Assembly (NCBI RefSeq): GCF_007676705.1 | Contig: NZ_VEBF01000002.1 | Span: 930,001-994,000 of the forward strand | Origin: Paenibacillus xylanexedens | GTDB taxonomy: Bacteria > Bacillota > Bacilli > Paenibacillales > Paenibacillaceae | DNA length: 64,000 bases | Direction: 5' to 3' | Shown: piece after piece, positions 26,720 through 36,400 of the stretch | Layout: every line of letters starts with the position of its first letter | How positions within the stretch are numbered: the first letter of the stretch is position 1 | The notes under the pieces: model-generated | The model's database searches: none | What the model was told of the DNA's origin: nothing | Seen by the model: the letters and a program-made list of their open reading frames with translations, nothing else | Translations under genes and position numbers: made by a program

Positions 26720-27556
26720 TTATCCTTTGACCGCCCCAACCGTCATACCACCGATAAAATATTTTTGCAGGAACAGAAACGCCAGCAGCAACGGTAGCGC
26801 GCACAGAAAGCACGCTGCAAACAGGACATTCCACTGCGTGGGGTTTTGCTGATCGCCCAAAAATCCGAGCATGGCCAGTGGTAACGGTGAATCTCCTGCG
26901 CTGGAAATAAAGATCATATTGAAGAAATAATCGTTCCAGATCCAGACACCTTGCGTAATAATGACCGAAACCGTTACAGGAATAAGTAAGGGGAACACGA
27001 CGGTCCAGAACCGTTGGAATAATCCCGCCCCATCGATGTGCGCCGCTTCTTCTACCTCCTCAGGCACACCGCTTCGAATGAAGCCCGTGTACAGGAAAGT
27101 TGAAAACGGCAGACTGCACGTAATGAACATGAAAATAGGCGTATATTGATTCGTTGGGATATGCAGCGCATTAATCATTTGCACGATCGGTATCAATACC
27201 ATTTGGGCAGGAACCACGAGTCCGGACAAAAAAAACAAATACATAAACTTACTTAACTTTGTCTTCAAACGAGCCATCGGGTAGGACGCCATCGCCGCAA
27301 GCAGGACAACGAATACGACCGATACGCCGGTTAACACCATGCTGTTCCACAGCGCTTCCGGAAAGTGCATGCGGTCGAAGGCAGCCTTGTAACTTGCAAA
27401 GGACATATCCTGGAACAGGACCAGCGGATTTGTATTGTTGCTTGGATCTCGGAGTGATGTCGAAAAGGCAATAATTAACGGAATCAGGTTTAACGCCATC
27501 ACCAACAGCACGACGACCTGAACGGATCCTTTCCCCAAAACTTTACGAAGCGTCAT
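26720..27556 (-). CDS. ABC sugar-type permease, MalG-like (CUT1), second system
   Basis: 278 residues, six helices, EAA loop EEAAHIDGAGLFQRFWTVVFP, and the ending YFIGGMTVGAVKG. Its ATG overlaps the stop of the MalF-like gene (ATGA). Forms a channel with that protein; no ATPase gene is present in the locus. Confidence 0.9.
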   Translation of the reverse strand: MTLRKVLGKGSVQVVVLLVMALNLIPLIIAFSTSLRDPSNNTNPLVLFQDMSFASYKAAFDRMHFPEALWNSMVLTGVSVVFVVLLAAMASYPMARLKTKLSKFMYLFFLSGLVVPAQMVLIPIVQMINALHIPTNQYTPIFMFITCSLPFSTFLYTGFIRSGVPEEVEEAAHIDGAGLFQRFWTVVFPLLIPVTVSVIITQGVWIWNDYFFNMIFISSAGDSPLPLAMLGFLGDQQNPTQWNVLFAACFLCALPLLLAFLFLQKYFIGGMTVGAVKG

Positions 27557-28431
27557 GCCGACACCTCCCGTTTGTTCATTTTCAGTACAAAGACAGCGGT
27601 AATGACGATAATCACGGCAAAGGAAATGACGCCCAGAGCCGAAGCTTTACCAAAGAGCTGTTCGGTAAATGCCATCTTGTATATGGTATAAATCAGCGTG
27701 TTGGTAGCCGTACCGGGACCGCCATTTGTCATGATAAACGGGAAGTCGAACGCTTTGAGTCCATTGATCAAACTTAACGTCACGTTGATTGTGATCGCTG
27801 TTGCCAGTAATGGAATCTTCACATGTCGCAGCAATCTCCATGAGCCGCATCCATCAATCCGTCCGGCTTCCAACAGGTCGCTCGGAACAGTCTGTAGTCC
27901 TGCAAGGAAGATAATCATTGTCGTTCCGATCGTCTTCCAGATTTCCACGAAGATAATGGAATACAGCGCGGTCGAGTAATCACCCAGGAAATTCAGTTCA
28001 TTTGCGATACCGAGTTTATCGAGAAAGGAAGAAATCAGCCCGTAATCCGGCATATAGACGTAGCTCCACAAAAATCCGACGACGATCGCACTGAACAATG
28101 TGGGAATATACGCCAGGGAACGGTAAATCCCAGTTCCTCTTATTTTCATGTTTAACAGCAGAGCCATTGCCAAACCGATGATATTGCCAGCTATGACGGT
28201 GACGAACGTATAGATCAGTGTATTTTTTAATGAAATGCCCAGGATGTCACTGCGGAACAATTCCTTGTAGTTGTCGAGACCGATATAGTTATAGGCTTGG
28301 GCGTACCCGTTATAGTCCGTTATGCTGTACTGGAACAACCGCAGGATCGGGAAGATCCAGAAGGTCAGGTAGAAGATCAATGCCGGCAAGGCAAACCAGT
28401 ACATGGACTTTTTCATTACAGTAGAGCTCAT
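27553..28431 (-). CDS. ABC sugar-type permease, MalF-like (CUT1), second system
   Basis: 292 residues. First helix YWFALPALIFYLTFWIFPIL, EAA loop EAGRIDGCGSWRLLRHVKIP, and the YITLIYTI-like C-terminal periplasmic region before the last helices. ATG at 28431 (MSSTVMKKSMYW) follows GGAGCAGG closely; the longer frame to 28479 begins with TTG inside a Pro/Arg-rich stretch and is unlikely. Confidence 0.88.
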   Translation of the reverse strand: MSSTVMKKSMYWFALPALIFYLTFWIFPILRLFQYSITDYNGYAQAYNYIGLDNYKELFRSDILGISLKNTLIYTFVTVIAGNIIGLAMALLLNMKIRGTGIYRSLAYIPTLFSAIVVGFLWSYVYMPDYGLISSFLDKLGIANELNFLGDYSTALYSIIFVEIWKTIGTTMIIFLAGLQTVPSDLLEAGRIDGCGSWRLLRHVKIPLLATAITINVTLSLINGLKAFDFPFIMTNGGPGTATNTLIYTIYKMAFTEQLFGKASALGVISFAVIIVITAVFVLKMNKREVSA

Positions 28432-28516
28432 CCTGCTCCGTCCTTTCCAAGAGGGCCTGCGGCAAGGGAAGAAGGACAAGCACTCTCCCCTTTACAGCAG
28501 ACAGCATCGTTTTGTT

Positions 28517-29848
28517 CTAATTTTTCCACAGTTCTCTGAACTTGGTTTCCATGGCGTTCGCCACATCTTCTGGCGTTGTTTTCTGTCCAGCAATAATCTC
28601 GGCAAACTTTGCCTGCATGACATCCGATACTCCGGCTGGCCACATCTGGTTGCTGAAGTAGACGGAATTTCCAGTTTGTTGATAGTTGTCATTTACTTCC
28701 TTAAATAATTCATTTTCAAGCTCTACGTCCTTATATACGCTAATGGAACTGTTGGCTTCCACAAATGCCTTGAACAGATCTGATTCTCCATCGAACAGGT
28801 AGTTCAGTACTTCCTTGGCTGCATCCAGGTTTGCCGATTTGGCGTTCAAAGCGTATCCGGCAGATGTTGCAGCAGATACAAACACCGGCTGTTCCGGCTC
28901 GTTACCTGGCAATGAGGCGAATCCGCGAGTAAATTCGGCAGCGCCTTTGGACGTCATGGAGGCATAATCCCATGTTCCCGTAAAGGTCATTGCTGCTTTT
29001 CCGTCGATAAACAACTGCGCAGATTGGGCACTACCAATGCCAAGCGAGTTTTTGACCACGTAGTTCTTATCATAGAGCTCTTTGTATTTGGAAATGGTTT
29101 GAACCCACTTTGGATCGGTCAGCGATTTTTCGCCGTTTTGCAGTTTGACATCAAAATCCAATTCATTCGGATACACGACATTGGCTGCAATCGGATACAT
29201 ACCGAATTGGATCATCCAAGGGTCTTTGTCACCCATCGCAATTGGCGTTACGCCTGCTGCCTGCAGCTTTTGACACAACTCCAGAAACGAAGGCCAATCC
29301 TTCGGAAACTCGGAATATCCTGCCTGCTGTAACAACTCCTTATTGTAATACACGCCCAGGAAGTCCAGTCCTTCAGCAACCCCGTAAGGTTTACCCTCAT
29401 AGGACATATCGTCCTTCGCTCCTTGGCTGATGCTGTCCCAGAACTTCAGATCTGAGAGATCTGCAGCAAATCCAGCCTTTGCAAAATCAATAACACCGCC
29501 AGCCGCATTCTTCGGAAAAATCCAGAAAATGTCTGGTCCCTGTCCAGCCGCAAGCTTGGTTCGAACAGATGTATTGTATTGATCATCAGGCAACTTTTGT
29601 ACTTCCAAGTTAATGTCCGGGAACTTCTCTTTGACTAGACGCGGCAAGGTCTCCAGCTCGAAATCCTCTCCCGCGGACGCCTTGTTTCCCGAAAGCATCA
29701 TCGTCAACGTAATTGGCTTTTCTGACTCATCTGTACTTCCGTTGTTGGCATCCGTACCGCTCCCCTCCTGGCTACTGGAGCTACATGCGCTCAGAAACAT
29801 CATGAGGAGTACCAAAGTTAGGGACCACAGTCGTTTTCTTTTTTTCAT
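28517..29848 (-). CDS. extracellular solute-binding lipoprotein, family 1, second system
   Basis: 443 residues. Lipoprotein signal KKRKRLWSLTLVLLMMFLSAC with lipidated Cys22 and a Ser-rich spacer. The body has ITLTMMLSG-like first strand, YNTSVRTKLAAGQGPDIFWIFP, YGVAEGLDFLGVYYNKELL and AAMTFTGTWDYA. ATG at 29848 has GGGGGA 8 nt upstream; the long frame to 29977 would overlap the divergent kinase gene and is rejected. It is divergent from the YesM/YesN-like pair, which probably controls this operon. Confidence 0.9.
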   Translation of the reverse strand: MKKRKRLWSLTLVLLMMFLSACSSSSQEGSGTDANNGSTDESEKPITLTMMLSGNKASAGEDFELETLPRLVKEKFPDINLEVQKLPDDQYNTSVRTKLAAGQGPDIFWIFPKNAAGGVIDFAKAGFAADLSDLKFWDSISQGAKDDMSYEGKPYGVAEGLDFLGVYYNKELLQQAGYSEFPKDWPSFLELCQKLQAAGVTPIAMGDKDPWMIQFGMYPIAANVVYPNELDFDVKLQNGEKSLTDPKWVQTISKYKELYDKNYVVKNSLGIGSAQSAQLFIDGKAAMTFTGTWDYASMTSKGAAEFTRGFASLPGNEPEQPVFVSAATSAGYALNAKSANLDAAKEVLNYLFDGESDLFKAFVEANSSISVYKDVELENELFKEVNDNYQQTGNSVYFSNQMWPAGVSDVMQAKFAEIIAGQKTTPEDVANAMETKFRELWKN

Positions 29849-29979
29849 CTTGTCATTCCCCCAATTCATGTTTATTCTTGCTTTGTGCACATTCTCATCA
29901 TACGGTGGGCAAAAGTGCATTTGCTTTGGCTCGTATGGTGCACTATTTTTAGAATTGACAAATGGCGGGAGGAGCACGT

Positions 29980-31788
29980 ATGATTCTGTTCAACATCAAA
30001 ACTAAACTTTTTCTGGTCCTCGTCCTCGTATCGATCGTGCCAATTATCGTCGTTTCTGTCAGTTCCTATCGCAGTTACACGAAGCTGGTGAATGAGCAGA
30101 CCTCTCTCGTGACGTCAACAACTATAGGTAATTCGGTCAAGAGTATGGAGGAAATTTTACAGAATATCGACCGGATCTCCGTCACACTCCTTCAGCAGTC
30201 TTCCAATGCAACCGCTTACAGTACTGTGAGTGATGAACTAATCAAGTTGAACGGTACCAACGACCAATATGAAATCTTCATGATCCGCAGCAAATTGAAA
30301 TTGATCTTCGAAAATATTCTGCTTGGCTACAATTACATCAATGGTTTGTATCTTTTCACACCAGATGGCAAATGGATAAGCTACGGCAGTAGCGGGACAG
30401 ACCTACGTCTCGATTATGTCGCACTTCGCGATGAGTGGTATCTGGATACGATCCAGCGTAAAGGCGATTTGTACATTGGTGAAGTTGGCGTCAAACCTTA
30501 CATCATTAACGCCAAGGAATCCATTGGCTTCTCCAGAGCTCTCTACGATCCCAACAACAACGAGTTCCTTGGCGTGTTTATGCTCGATTGCAGCATGAAC
30601 ATTTTTGACGGTCTAAAACGTAATCCGGCACCAAGCTTATCCAATCTATATCTGGCGAACGACGCTGGCGAGATCCTGTACTCCACCGACGGAAGTAGAG
30701 TTGGCACGCCTCTCTCCGATTCTCTCGCTGCGGCAACGCATCAAGTCGGCAACAGTTCACAGTACAAATCAATCCAAGATAACATGATGACGGTAATCCA
30801 GAAGGTTCCCGGCCGCAATTGGAACGTGATTGCCAACATCTCTATGGATCGGCTGTATGAGGAGTACAACATCTCGCAAAAGTTGCTGTTATACGTGGCC
30901 GTAAGCTGTGCCGTCATTTTCCTTTTACTTTCCTTTTTCTTGTCTAACCTGATCACCAAACCCATCATCGAATTAACCAAACTGATGCGCAAAACCAAAT
31001 CTCATCGTTTTGTGATCATCAAGCCTCAAGTAACGAGGCAAGTCGACGAGATTGGAATCCTTTACCATGAGTTCAACAAAATGATGAAAGACATCGATAC
31101 GCATATCCGAGAAAGTTACCAGAATAAAATCCTCATGCTGGACTCCCAGATGAAGGCATTGGAAGCACAGATCAACTCCCATTTCCTCTACAATACGCTG
31201 GAGTCAATTAATAGCATTGCCGAGATCGAAGAAGTCGAGAGTATTGTGGTGATGACCAAGTCACTTGGGGACATGTTCCGCTACAGCATCAAAACGGACA
31301 GTGAGCTGGTCGCGGTCAGCGAAGAACTCCAGCATGTAGAAAACTACATGGCCATCCAGCAGATTCGGTACGGTGACAAGTTCGCGTTCAACCTCAATGT
31401 GGACCCGGAGATTCGGAGTCGTCGCATGCTGAAACTTCTGTTGCAACCACTCGTGGAAAATGCCATCTATCACGGGTTGGAGAACAAACGTGGAAAGGGT
31501 TCCGTCACCATTACCGGTTTGTTTCAGGGGGACAGCATCGTGTTCGAGATCTGGGACGATGGCGTTGGCATGTCCTCAACACAAGCGGAGGAACTTCGAC
31601 AATTGCTCCAGCAGCCACCTGAATTCGTCACCGTTGGTCAAAGGCATAAACAAAGCATCGGGATCAAAAACGTGCATTCACGAATTGCTTTGTATTACGG
31701 AGAGGGTTACGGCCTTTCGTTTCATACCGATTTGAATACAGGAACTCGAATTACACTCGAAATTCCGGCCAATTGGGAAAAGAGGTGA
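29980..31788 (+). CDS. YesM-like sensor histidine kinase
   Basis: About 602 residues. N-terminal helix (~8-30), extracytoplasmic dCache-like sensor (~35-295), second helix (LLLYVAVSCAVIFLLLSFF, ~295-320), HAMP, then the His_kinase domain with the phospho-His in QINSHFLYNTLESINS (~400) and an HATPase domain (PLVENAIYHGLENK, IWDDGVGM, GIKNVHSRIALYYGEGYG). ATG at 29980 has GGAGG 7 nt upstream. It is transcribed with the YesN-like regulator and faces away from the ABC/GH78 operon; such pairs typically sense extracellular oligosaccharides. Confidence 0.92.
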   Translation: MILFNIKTKLFLVLVLVSIVPIIVVSVSSYRSYTKLVNEQTSLVTSTTIGNSVKSMEEILQNIDRISVTLLQQSSNATAYSTVSDELIKLNGTNDQYEIFMIRSKLKLIFENILLGYNYINGLYLFTPDGKWISYGSSGTDLRLDYVALRDEWYLDTIQRKGDLYIGEVGVKPYIINAKESIGFSRALYDPNNNEFLGVFMLDCSMNIFDGLKRNPAPSLSNLYLANDAGEILYSTDGSRVGTPLSDSLAAATHQVGNSSQYKSIQDNMMTVIQKVPGRNWNVIANISMDRLYEEYNISQKLLLYVAVSCAVIFLLLSFFLSNLITKPIIELTKLMRKTKSHRFVIIKPQVTRQVDEIGILYHEFNKMMKDIDTHIRESYQNKILMLDSQMKALEAQINSHFLYNTLESINSIAEIEEVESIVVMTKSLGDMFRYSIKTDSELVAVSEELQHVENYMAIQQIRYGDKFAFNLNVDPEIRSRRMLKLLLQPLVENAIYHGLENKRGKGSVTITGLFQGDSIVFEIWDDGVGMSSTQAEELRQLLQQPPEFVTVGQRHKQSIGIKNVHSRIALYYGEGYGLSFHTDLNTGTRITLEIPANWEKR

Positions 31789-31796
31789 CCAAAGAG

Positions 31797-33377
31797 ATGT
31801 ACACGTATATCGTTGTGGACGATGAACCCTTGATCCGCAAAGGCTTGTTGAAAAAAATCGGGTCTTTCGAGCACTCGCTTGAACTCTTAGGCGAAGCAGA
31901 TAACGGCGCAGATGCCTTGGCTTTGATTGAATCGTTCAAGCCGGACATTATCTTTACGGACATGCGCATGCCTGAGGTCGACGGCAAGCTGCTGATCAGG
32001 ACTGTATGCCAGCAATATCCGTGCATCAAGTTAATTGTCATTAGCGGGCATACCGATTTTGATTATATGCAGGAGGCAATCGCTGCGAAAGTTGTAAATT
32101 ACCTACTGAAGCCTTTTAGCCGGGACGAGATCCACGGTACACTCCACCAAGCCATCCATGCCATCGAGCAGGAGCGCTCTCTTCAGCGGGAAGTCGTTTT
32201 AAGAGAAGTGGAAACGGAGCAGATGAAAAGGGATGCCGACATGCAAGCCTTCCTGAATTATGTGCTGGCTCCCCATTCATCCATCAAAACACCTGTGTTC
32301 CGCTCTGCGGTATTTGCCGACATCATGGCATCTGACCAGTTCATTTTATTGACGATTTATGGTCCTCAACCGCTTACAGCACAGCAACTACCTACCTTTT
32401 CGAATGGCCTGTACATTCCTCATCCACAAACGGATCAGCTACTGTTTTTCCTGATGCATGATCTGGGTTGCACAGGCCACCTGGATTTGCAGAAAATGGC
32501 GGCACAAACAGCGAGTATGATTTTGTCCAAATCCGAAACTACGGATTGTTGTGTGGGGATCAGCTTGCCGCATACAGGCATTGGTGGGGTCCGAGAAGCT
32601 CACCATCAAACGATCCTCGCGCTAGACGAACGAGCCATTACCGATTTCGGCAAATGTTACGTATTTTCACAGGAGCAAATTCCTTTACATCAACTGAAGT
32701 GGGCTCGAACGTATGAACTGTTATTTTTTATAGAGAGTGGGAATGTGCCGAAGGTGGAAGAGCTCCTCACCGATTTCTTTGCCTTCTACATACGCCAGCC
32801 TGACGCCTTGCTTGCCCACCTGAAAGAGCAGTGCAGAGACATCATTACGGAAACCAAACGGCTGCTGAGTAACTATATCCAGAACGGAGGTAACAGTAGC
32901 GCCTCCTCCAGCTTGGAGGCCGTCCTGAACGTCTCGTTCGATATGGAGTGCATTAGGCATTACATGGTAAAGGTACTGACGGGAACAGCCCTTCTGCTTA
33001 AGGAAGATAACCCCTACGCATCAGATCAAGTAATCGACAACGTCAGGACATATATCGATAATCACTATACCAAGGATTTAACGCTGGAATGGGTATCGTC
33101 CCTGTTCTACATTAACCCGAGTTACCTCAGTTATTTATTTAAAGAAAAGACATCTGAGAACTTCACTGATTACGTAAACCGACTACGGATTAAGCAAGCC
33201 AAGCAGCTCTTAACGAGCACAGACGATAAAATCTACCGGGTTGCCAAACAGCTGGGTTACGACAATCCAAAATATTTTTTTAGGGTGTTTAAAAAATTGA
33301 CCGGTTGGACCCCAGAGGAATACCGAAAGCAACACAAATCCTTCACCGCAAACAACAAGGAACCAGGCCATGCATGA
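31797..33377 (+). CDS. YesN-like response regulator with AraC-type DNA-binding domain
   Basis: 526 residues. Receiver domain with Asp55 (IIFTDMRMPEVDGKLL) and KPFSRDEI. A long middle region of unknown fold (~140-410), then an AraC-type double HTH in the last ~100 residues (LEWVSSLFYINPSYLSYLFKEK, VAKQLGYDNPKYFFRVFKKLTGWTPEEYR). ATG at 31797 has AGAGGTG 9 nt upstream, that ribosome site overlapping the stop of the kinase gene. Likely activates the divergent importer operon and perhaps the surface GH3 gene next to it. Confidence 0.92.
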   Translation: MYTYIVVDDEPLIRKGLLKKIGSFEHSLELLGEADNGADALALIESFKPDIIFTDMRMPEVDGKLLIRTVCQQYPCIKLIVISGHTDFDYMQEAIAAKVVNYLLKPFSRDEIHGTLHQAIHAIEQERSLQREVVLREVETEQMKRDADMQAFLNYVLAPHSSIKTPVFRSAVFADIMASDQFILLTIYGPQPLTAQQLPTFSNGLYIPHPQTDQLLFFLMHDLGCTGHLDLQKMAAQTASMILSKSETTDCCVGISLPHTGIGGVREAHHQTILALDERAITDFGKCYVFSQEQIPLHQLKWARTYELLFFIESGNVPKVEELLTDFFAFYIRQPDALLAHLKEQCRDIITETKRLLSNYIQNGGNSSASSSLEAVLNVSFDMECIRHYMVKVLTGTALLLKEDNPYASDQVIDNVRTYIDNHYTKDLTLEWVSSLFYINPSYLSYLFKEKTSENFTDYVNRLRIKQAKQLLTSTDDKIYRVAKQLGYDNPKYFFRVFKKLTGWTPEEYRKQHKSFTANNKEPGHA

Positions 33378-33396
33378 TGGCCCAGTTCCTTGTTTT
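33357..33396. terminator. hairpin terminator between YesN-like gene and the GH3 gene
   Basis: AAGGAAC (33357-33363) pairs with GTTCCTT (33385-33391), with an inner GGCCAT/ATGGCC stem. A T-rich run (GTTTTCGTTG) follows on the plus strand. The stop codon of the regulator lies in the loop. It serves both converging genes. Confidence 0.6.
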
Positions 33397-33410
33397 CGTT
33401 GTTGTGGTTC

Positions 33411-36400
33411 TTAGTGGTGCAGCTGTTCTACTATCCGGTCATGCACACGGACAATGACTGTTGCAAGTTGTGCCCGTGTCAGAGTGCTCTGTGGTTGTAG
33501 CAGTTTATCCGGCGTACCTTGGAATATACCAAGCTGAATAGCCGTTGCCATGGCTGCCCGGTTATTTGGTTTCAGCTGGTCCTGGTCCTTAAAGTCTCCC
33601 AGCCATGATTCAATCTCTGCTTCCTGCAGTTTCGTATCCACCCCAGACAAGTTCAGCGCACGAACGAGCACCATTGCCATGTCCTCACGTGACATTGGGG
33701 CATTCGGCAGGTACTGCCCTTCTTCCATTAGTCCATATTCCTTGGAGGCTCGCAAAATCGGATCAAACCATTTCTCGTTTGCTGCCGCTCCTCCCGGCTC
33801 CATTCCTAACGCATTCAAGGCAGCCATCAACGTTTGGGCTGATGTTGTCATTCCCTGGGGTTGCATGCGGCGTTCCGATACGCCATTGATCAACAGCAAG
33901 CTGTTGGCTTTGGCTATGTCTCTGGCATACCAGGCTGAAGGCTTAACGTCAACAAATTCGCGGTGCGAGTGAATCGTTACGTACGTGCCTCCTTGATTTA
34001 GCAGCACTTTCCATACCTTGTTTCCGTTTGTGTCTTTGGTCAACACGCCGGGCACCGGCGTAAGTTGGCCTCCTTCCCCAACGTATGCGATTGTTGTGGA
34101 GTTTGCAGCTACGACATCGTTAACAGGCAGCGTTGCAATGACATACGTGTTCTGCATATCTTTGATGGATACGTTCCATGGATCACCGATGACCCGGATG
34201 CCAGATGAGCGGATACTTGCTGCCTTAGCTTGATCAGCAACATCTCCCGTTTGCACCGTCACGACAGCAGAAACATTGCCCTCCGAATCCGTTTCGCCTT
34301 CAGTCTCGGACCCGGATGCTGGTGGCTTAACAGGAGTTCCAACACTACCTGATCCAGGCGTGCTTGGCGAATCAGGATTTGTTCCTGGATTTGTACCTGG
34401 ACTTCCTGGATTCGTTCCCGGCTCTTTCAACGTAAATGACAAACTGTCAATCCGAAGATCCGGTTCATGAAACACCAGATACAGATCATGTACGCCGCTC
34501 ACGGCAGCAGAAATATCTGCCTCTACGTCAACGTATCCTAATTCCTTGACCATCACGTTAGCATTGCTAATCTTGTAGGAGACAGGTTCTGTCACCGGTA
34601 CGTTCCATACAGCAAGCGGTGCGGTATCGAGCGCATCCGCATGCAATGAGATCGTGCCACCCTGCACATTAGATGCGACAGTTGCCTTCACCTTCTGCAC
34701 ACCTGTCAAGTCAGCCTTAGGCAACGCGATCCACGATCCATTTTGTTTGGACCGAACTGCGTAATAGCCTCCAACAATCGCTTTGGCTTTTAATTGGGCT
34801 GCCGTGCGTTCCTTGGATACTTCGTGGTAAACGACTTCGTTCGAAGCAAACGCATGATCAAATACATTTAAGGACTGGGTAAGGGGTAAGGCCGCAATCG
34901 ACTTCCCACCAATGCTTAATGCCTTCGATACTTGCACGTCTGCATCACCAGCTGACGTTCCGATCATGAATTCATAATTGCCCTGTTCAACAATCCATTC
35001 GCTCCGATTCACATCCCATAATGCCAGGGTTTGCGGATCGACCTGCAACAGGACTTCTTTTGTTTCACCCGGAATGAGATGGATCTTCTCAAATGACACC
35101 AGTTTCTTTTTGGGCGCATGTGCGCCGTATGCAGAGTTGCTGTTACGGGCGTATAGCTGCACAACCTCGGAAGTGGCTACGTCTCCTGTATTGGTTACGC
35201 GGACCGACACCGTGAATGGTTCATCTCCCGTAACAGAAGACGGTACAGTCAGGGAATCGTACGTAAAATCAGCATACGATAATCCGTAACCAAACGGATA
35301 GGTCAACGTGGCATCTGTATACATATAAGTCAACTCAGATTCAATAGGATCTGCATTAGTCATATCAACCGTAAATCGCGGGTCGATGTCCTCAAGGCCA
35401 GAAATGTTACCTTCTGGTATAACATATGGACTAATGGAAGGGAATGCATCCATCCCCGTATACCATGTGGACGTCAGGCGACCTGTTGGCGCGTAATCTC
35501 CGTACAACACCTGGGCCAGAGCATACGAATCGTATTGACCGCCATATGGCTGGTAAACGATCGCTGAGATGTTAGGGTTGTTCTGAATGCGCTCCAGGTT
35601 TACAGGGAAGCTCGATTTAACCACGACAACGGTTTTCTTACCCTGGACTGCAAAGGCAGCAGATACTTTGTCGACCAGTTCATAATCAGCCTCGCCCATA
35701 TCGAGGGTAGACCGGTCGTTCCCTTCTCCTGCGCTATGACGTGGAATTGCTCCGACAAAGACGATGGCGTAATCGTCTTCCGTGGCTCTTGCTACTGCCT
35801 CTTCGCCTACGTTCTTCACAACGGCCTTCTCAAACTTCACCTCATCCGGACGATTCGCAGCATTATCCTTGCTTCCCAGTGGAGATGATGTTGTCACGAG
35901 CTTACCAGCATCATCTACCTTGATAAAGCGTCCGTTGGCATAATACCAGTTTGTAAAGTCACCAGAGAATCCTGTACGGTACCCATTGGTAACAATAGAC
36001 ATTGACCCATCCTCGTTCGTTTCCATTCGTAATGTTGGGGGTATGGCACTCGTATCACCCATCATCTCAGGAAGGTTCCAATCATTGTTCGTCAGATTGA
36101 GGCTGGTACGATCCGTATTGCCAACTGCTGCATGATTTGTCGCAGGGGAAGTCACCCAACGCTGATTATACAGCGACAATAAACTTGAACCCGCTTGACC
36201 CCAATCGTACACTCGGAACAAATGAGAGGATTCGCCCTCATCTAGCGTATCCGCAGTTGTGATGAGCTGTGCTCCCTCCGTGCCTGCATTTGGACTGTAC
36301 ACGTCTGCCGTGACCGTTTGTTGATTCGCTTTAGAGGTTAGTGCAATGACTTCATTTCCTGGGGCATAGTTTACGTTACTGCTGCCATTCATTTTAATGA

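Noticed and set aside
29955..29960. TTGACA as -35 of the YesM-like kinase gene
   Set aside because: Only 19 nt separate it from the start codon, leaving no room for a -10 and leader.
28517..29977. Longer start (29977) for the second solute-binding protein
   Set aside because: It would overlap the divergent kinase start and place 43 residues before a clear lipoprotein signal peptide.
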